A DNA stretch of 11,334 nucleotides. It comes from Saccoglossus kowalevskii (Eukaryota; Hemichordata; Enteropneusta; Harrimaniidae). This document shows positions 9,006-11,334 of this stretch, in pieces. The DNA is taken from NCBI RefSeq assembly GCF_000003605.2, contig NW_003133349.1, positions 222,480-233,813 of the forward strand, given 5' to 3'. The translations under genes were made by a program, and so were the position numbers. The notes beneath the pieces were generated by a model. That model was not told the origin of the DNA and made no database searches. It saw nothing but the letters and a program-made list of their open reading frames with translations. Numbering within the stretch: position 1 is the stretch's first letter; each line of letters opens with the position of its first letter.

Positions 9006-9128
9006 GTTGTCATCTGTGCATGCAACAGAGCCATAGTGTGTCATTGTTTACAAACAAGTGTCTTTTCATGAGTGTGTGAACTCAATTCAACTCAAGGACT
9101 CAATTCCTCTATGTGCACAGATGACAAC
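9006..9128. repeat. Perfect 15-bp inverted repeat spaced 93 bp apart
   Basis: gttgtcatctgtgca at 9006–9020 is the exact reverse complement of 9114–9128. Between them lie short repeated actcaattc/aactcaagg strings. The 123-bp span could be a small MITE, but no target-site duplication is seen at the outer edges. Confidence 0.65.
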
Positions 9129-9295
9129 CTCTTCCGCTTAAGTAATTGCTAAATATGTTCCGATTGAACGTTATTGTTTTAATGACTGCCTTAGGACGAC
9201 TTGATATTGAAGCATTCCATCCTGATCAAATACTAGTAGTGCCCTTTAGTGTTAATTCTCCCTGATTCATATGTTAATTATTAATATTGATACAT

Positions 9296-9322
9296 ATGCA
9301 AATTATATATTATAATGCAAAT
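9296..9322 (+). promoter_or_regulatory. Paired ATGCAAAT octamers (possible POU-factor sites)
   Basis: ATGCAAAT occurs at 9296–9303 and again at 9315–9322, both followed by TA, giving ATGCAAATTA twice at 19-bp spacing. The octamer is the known binding motif of POU-domain factors. Single octamers also occur at 1569–1576 and, on the other strand, at 7481–7488. In such AT-rich DNA single hits are expected by chance. Only the close pair is notable, and there is no direct evidence of function. Confidence 0.25.
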
Positions 9323-9553
9323 TAACCCCGTGTTTGAGCATTTCCTTGGGAATGACACTGATTGAACTATCATTGAGCCCCTCTTACTTTTATGCTTGCT
9401 GGTTATATTGTGATATATACATAGATACATATTTTTAACCTGCATGCAGTAGTAAATCTTAAATTTAAATATACAACTAACAAAATATGTTTGAATTAAC
9501 TCCCAATCCATTCAATTGATTGATTATAACACATATAATTGCTGGTATTACAG

Positions 9554-9624
9554 GTGCCCGTGTTAACACCAAGGATAACAGATGGTTAACACCTCTGCAT
9601 AGAGCATGCGCTTCCAGAAGTGAG
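9554..9624 (+). CDS. ANKRD28: ANKRD28-like PP6 ankyrin subunit, internal exon (window exon 3)
   Basis: This exon is 71 bp. Its first two bases (GT) complete the glycine codon begun at 7410, and it then encodes 23 residues, ARVNTKDNRW, LTPLHRACAS and RSE, ending in phase 0. The acceptor is ggtattacag (AG at 9552–9553) and the donor is gtcagt at 9625. The sequence gives the end of one ankyrin repeat (GARVN-KD, the beta-hairpin) and the start of the next (W-LTPLHRA-ASRSE). This matches the vertebrate family motif in which GARVNAKD is followed by WLTPLHRAVAS. The next expected exon, starting with a motif like EAVQVLLKHSADVN, is not seen before the window ends, so the gene continues to the right. 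A cysteine (RACAS) stands where vertebrate ANKRD28 and ANKRD44 have valine, a conservative helix position. Confidence 0.93.
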
Positions 9625-9942
9625 GTCAGTCTATTTTCTTACAATTGAGGTTTCATCATATTCACACATCTCTGAAGATCTATTATTAACCAATCACTGG
9701 TAGTTTAGTTGTTGTTTTACCCATGATGGGTGGAGTCAACATTTGGCCTTACACTGAACATAAAAAAAGGGATTGACCCATCTATCCCACTCAATTGGGA
9801 AGCCAAAGCGAGTAGAAGAGATTATCCCAGTAATACAATTTGAGATGCAACTTTGGAGGAACCTTGGATGAAGTCTGCTGCTGCTTGTGTTTGCCTGGCT
9901 GACTCCTGGATACTGGGGTAGCACATATCATAACATTTCATA

Positions 9943-9954
9943 GAGAGAGAGAGA
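9943..9954 (+). repeat. (GA)n microsatellite
   Basis: Six GA repeats after cata in the third intron. A simple sequence with no other signal. Confidence 0.75.
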
Positions 9955-10502
9955 GTAGGCTCACAGTCATGTTGTTCCAAACATGGATACAGTTTCTGTG
10001 GCTGAATTCACTGTGTATAATTAGCATTCACTCTTACAATAACAATATTCAAAAGAGGCAGCAGTAACACCCATTGTCTGTTTCTGTCATTCACCTGACA
10101 AAAGTAATTTTTAAATATAACATGGCAACACAAATGCTTTATTAGAATCACACATACATCAACAATTGCATTTATGGTATGCTGGATAATTAGTCCCCGT
10201 TCGGACAAAGTTCGAAAAATGGGACTTATAATTCGATCTCTGTGCGTCTGTGCGTCCGTCCGGAGTCATATCTCAGAATCCCTTGGACCGATTTCCTTCA
10301 TTCTTTGCATGTGCCTAGTACTTTATGTGGGACATATGCACATGCAGTGGTTTAGAGATTCGATTCAAAATGGCCGACTGGCAGCCATCTTGTTTTTGAA
10401 AATGTTGTATTTTGGACATGCTTTGTCAGTTTTCATTCAAACTTGGTACATAGATTATACATGTTAGGATACATGTCCATGACGATTTATTTCACAATTG
10501 GA

Positions 10503-10534
10503 TCAAAGATGGCCGACTGGCAGCCATCTTGTTT
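10503..10534. repeat. Short palindrome AAGATGGC...GCCATCTT at the core of each array half
   Basis: In B halves the core starts aagatggc and, nine bases on, has its exact reverse complement gccatctt. In A halves the left arm is aaatggc, so the stem is shorter. AAGATGGC resembles the binding core of the zinc-finger factor YY1 (AAnATGGC), which would make each half a pair of inverted YY1-type sites. That link is an inference from the motif only. Confidence 0.55.
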
Positions 10535-11075
10535 TTTTGAAAATGTTGTATTTTGGACATGCTTTGTCAGTTTATATTCAAATTTAGTACATAGATCATA
10601 CATGTTAGGATACATGTCCCCGACCGTCCGTGAGTTCCTGAGTTTGTCCGTCCGTGTGTCTGTGTGTCGGTCTGTCCAGAGTCATATTTCAGAATCCTGT
10701 GGACCGTTTCCGTTCATTCTTTGCATGTGTCTAGTACCTTATTTGGGACATGTGCACATGCAGTGGCTTAGCGATTCGATTCGAAATGGCCGACTGGCAG
10801 CCATCTTGTTTTTTGAGAATGTTGTATTTTGGACATGCTTTGTCAGTTGTCATTCAAACTTGGTACATAGATTGTACCTGTTAGGATACATGTACATGAT
10901 GATTTATTTCGCAATTGGATCAAAGATGGCCGACTGGCAGCCATCTTGTTTTCTGAAAATGTTGTATTTTGGACATGCTTTGTCAGTTTATATTCAAATT
11001 TAGTACATAGATCATACATGCTAGGATACATGTCCCGACCGTCAGTGAGTTCCTGAGTTTGTCCGTCCGTGTGCT

Positions 11076-11095
11076 CGTCCGTCCGTCCGTCCGTC
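11076..11095 (+). repeat. (CGTC)n tetranucleotide tract in the array spacer
   Basis: The spacer before the third A half has about five CGTC/GTCC repeats. The spacer of the second unit has fewer and more broken ones (gtccgtccgtgtgtctg), and the leader only cgtccgtcc. The expansion accounts for the difference between the 416- and 427-bp periods. Confidence 0.85.
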
Positions 11096-11334
11096 AGTCT
11101 GTCCAGAGTCATATTTCAGTATCCTGTGGGTCAATTCCGTTCATTCTTTGCATGTGCCTAGTACCTTATTTGGGACATATGCACATGCAGTGGCTTAGCG
11201 ATTCGATTCGAAATGGCCGACTGGCAGCCATCTTGCTTTTTGAAAATATTGTATTTTGGACATGCTTTGTCAGTTGTCATTCAAACTTGGTAGATAGATA
11301 ATACATGTTAGGATACATGCCCAAGACGATTTAT

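Larger units (their letters stand above)
7411..9553 (+). other. ANKRD28: Intron B of the ANKRD28-like gene (2143 bp, phase 1)
   Basis: It is bounded by gtaagt and ggtattacag and splits a glycine codon after its first base. It contains a hAT-like non-autonomous transposon (8034–8377), a 15-bp perfect inverted repeat with wide spacing (9006–9128), and two closely spaced ATGCAAAT octamers (9296–9303 and 9315–9322). I find nothing to annotate in 7500–8030 or 8390–9000. Confidence 0.88.
4276..11334 (+). other. ANKRD28: Partial gene locus: three exons of an ANKRD28/44/52 orthologue, continuing beyond the window
   Basis: The three exons join as 4276–4359, 7332–7410 and 9554–9624, giving 234 coding bases or 78 codons with no stop. 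The introns are 2972 and 2143 bp, and a third is at least 1710 bp and open at the right edge. The order of phases (0, 0, 1, 0) and the colinear match to the N-terminus of the vertebrate proteins make a retrocopy or pseudogene unlikely: introns are kept and every splice site is intact. Vertebrate family members have about 1000 residues and more than 25 ankyrin repeats, so only a small fraction of the protein is here. No promoter, 5' UTR or polyadenylation site can be assigned to it in this window. Confidence 0.85.
9625..11334 (+). other. ANKRD28: Start of the third intron of the ANKRD28-like gene, open at the right edge
   Basis: It begins with the donor gtcagt and no acceptor followed by a family-matching exon is seen before the window ends. 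The first ~560 bp are mostly unremarkable apart from a slightly GC-richer block (9730–9925) and a GA microsatellite (9943–9954). The last ~1145 bp are a higher-order tandem repeat. Confidence 0.75.
10190..11334 (+). repeat. Higher-order tandem repeat array, unit ~416–427 bp, open at the right edge
   Basis: The large unit recurs with agtcatat at 10264, 10680 and 11107, giving periods of 416 and 427. Each unit has half A (10264–10478, 10680–10895, 11107–11322), half B (10479–10619, 10896–11035, and a 12-base start at 11323) and a spacer rich in gtcc. A and B share a ~110-bp core beginning atggccgactggcagccatc at 10370, 10509, 10786, 10926 and 11213. B copies share marks absent from A copies, such as tatattcaaatttagtac, so the A–B dimer was amplified as a whole. 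A leader at 10190–10262 differs from the later spacers and marks the left edge. Confidence 0.92.

Noticed and set aside
10174-10467. 97-codon plus-strand open frame
   Set aside because: It covers the array leader and the first core, which is read here in a different frame from the next copy.
10843-11112. 89-codon minus-strand open frame with RTDEHTDGQT-like sequence
   Set aside because: It is the reverse reading of the GTCC/CGTC tract and array core; the apparent protein repeat is a microsatellite translation.
11059-11301. 80-codon plus-strand open frame at the right edge
   Set aside because: It is another reading of the same array core; frame is not preserved between copies.
1-11334. Bacterial-type features such as operons, CRISPR arrays, terminators or ribosome binding sites
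   Set aside because: The spliced ankyrin gene and MITE content show animal nuclear DNA; the tandem array lacks unique spacers of constant length and so is not a CRISPR.

Overview
The window reads as nuclear DNA from an animal, most likely an AT-rich invertebrate genome. It has short exons with GT/AG splice sites, introns of 2–3 kb, many short inverted-repeat elements, microsatellites, and no long open reading frame. The lineage cannot be fixed from the sequence. A mollusc or another marine invertebrate is my guess from the style of the repeats.

The only gene I can support is on the + strand. It is an orthologue of the vertebrate ANKRD28/ANKRD44/ANKRD52 family, the ankyrin-repeat regulatory subunits of protein phosphatase 6. 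Three consecutive internal exons are present: 4276–4359, 7332–7410 and 9554–9624. They splice in frame (phase 0, phase 1, phase 0) into 78 codons that match the extreme N-terminal part of the family, namely the capping half-repeat, one full ankyrin repeat and the start of the next. The first exon, with the start codon, was not found and probably lies upstream. The remaining ankyrin exons lie beyond the right edge.

The rest is non-coding and rich in repeats. Region by region: 1–4275 is 5' intron or flank, with a perfect 20-bp-arm hairpin (208–263), an 18-bp minisatellite (392–445), a MITE-like element with ~40-bp terminal inverted repeats (510–785) and copy 1 of a dispersed repeat (2959–3105). 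Intron A (4360–7331) holds a second MITE-like element (6206–6417) and copy 2 of the dispersed repeat (6731–6877). Intron B (7411–9553) holds a hAT-like non-autonomous transposon (8034–8377) with an internal 59-bp tandem duplication, and a widely spaced 15-bp inverted repeat (9006–9128). The 3' intron (9625 onward) ends in a higher-order tandem repeat (10190–11334) whose ~416–427-bp unit contains two related halves and a (GTCC)n tract. Several apparent reading frames over that array, including one of 186 codons, are produced by the repeat and are not genes.

I see no defence, biosynthetic or other multi-gene system. The interest lies in the density of non-autonomous mobile elements inside one conserved gene and in the architecture of the array at the right edge.
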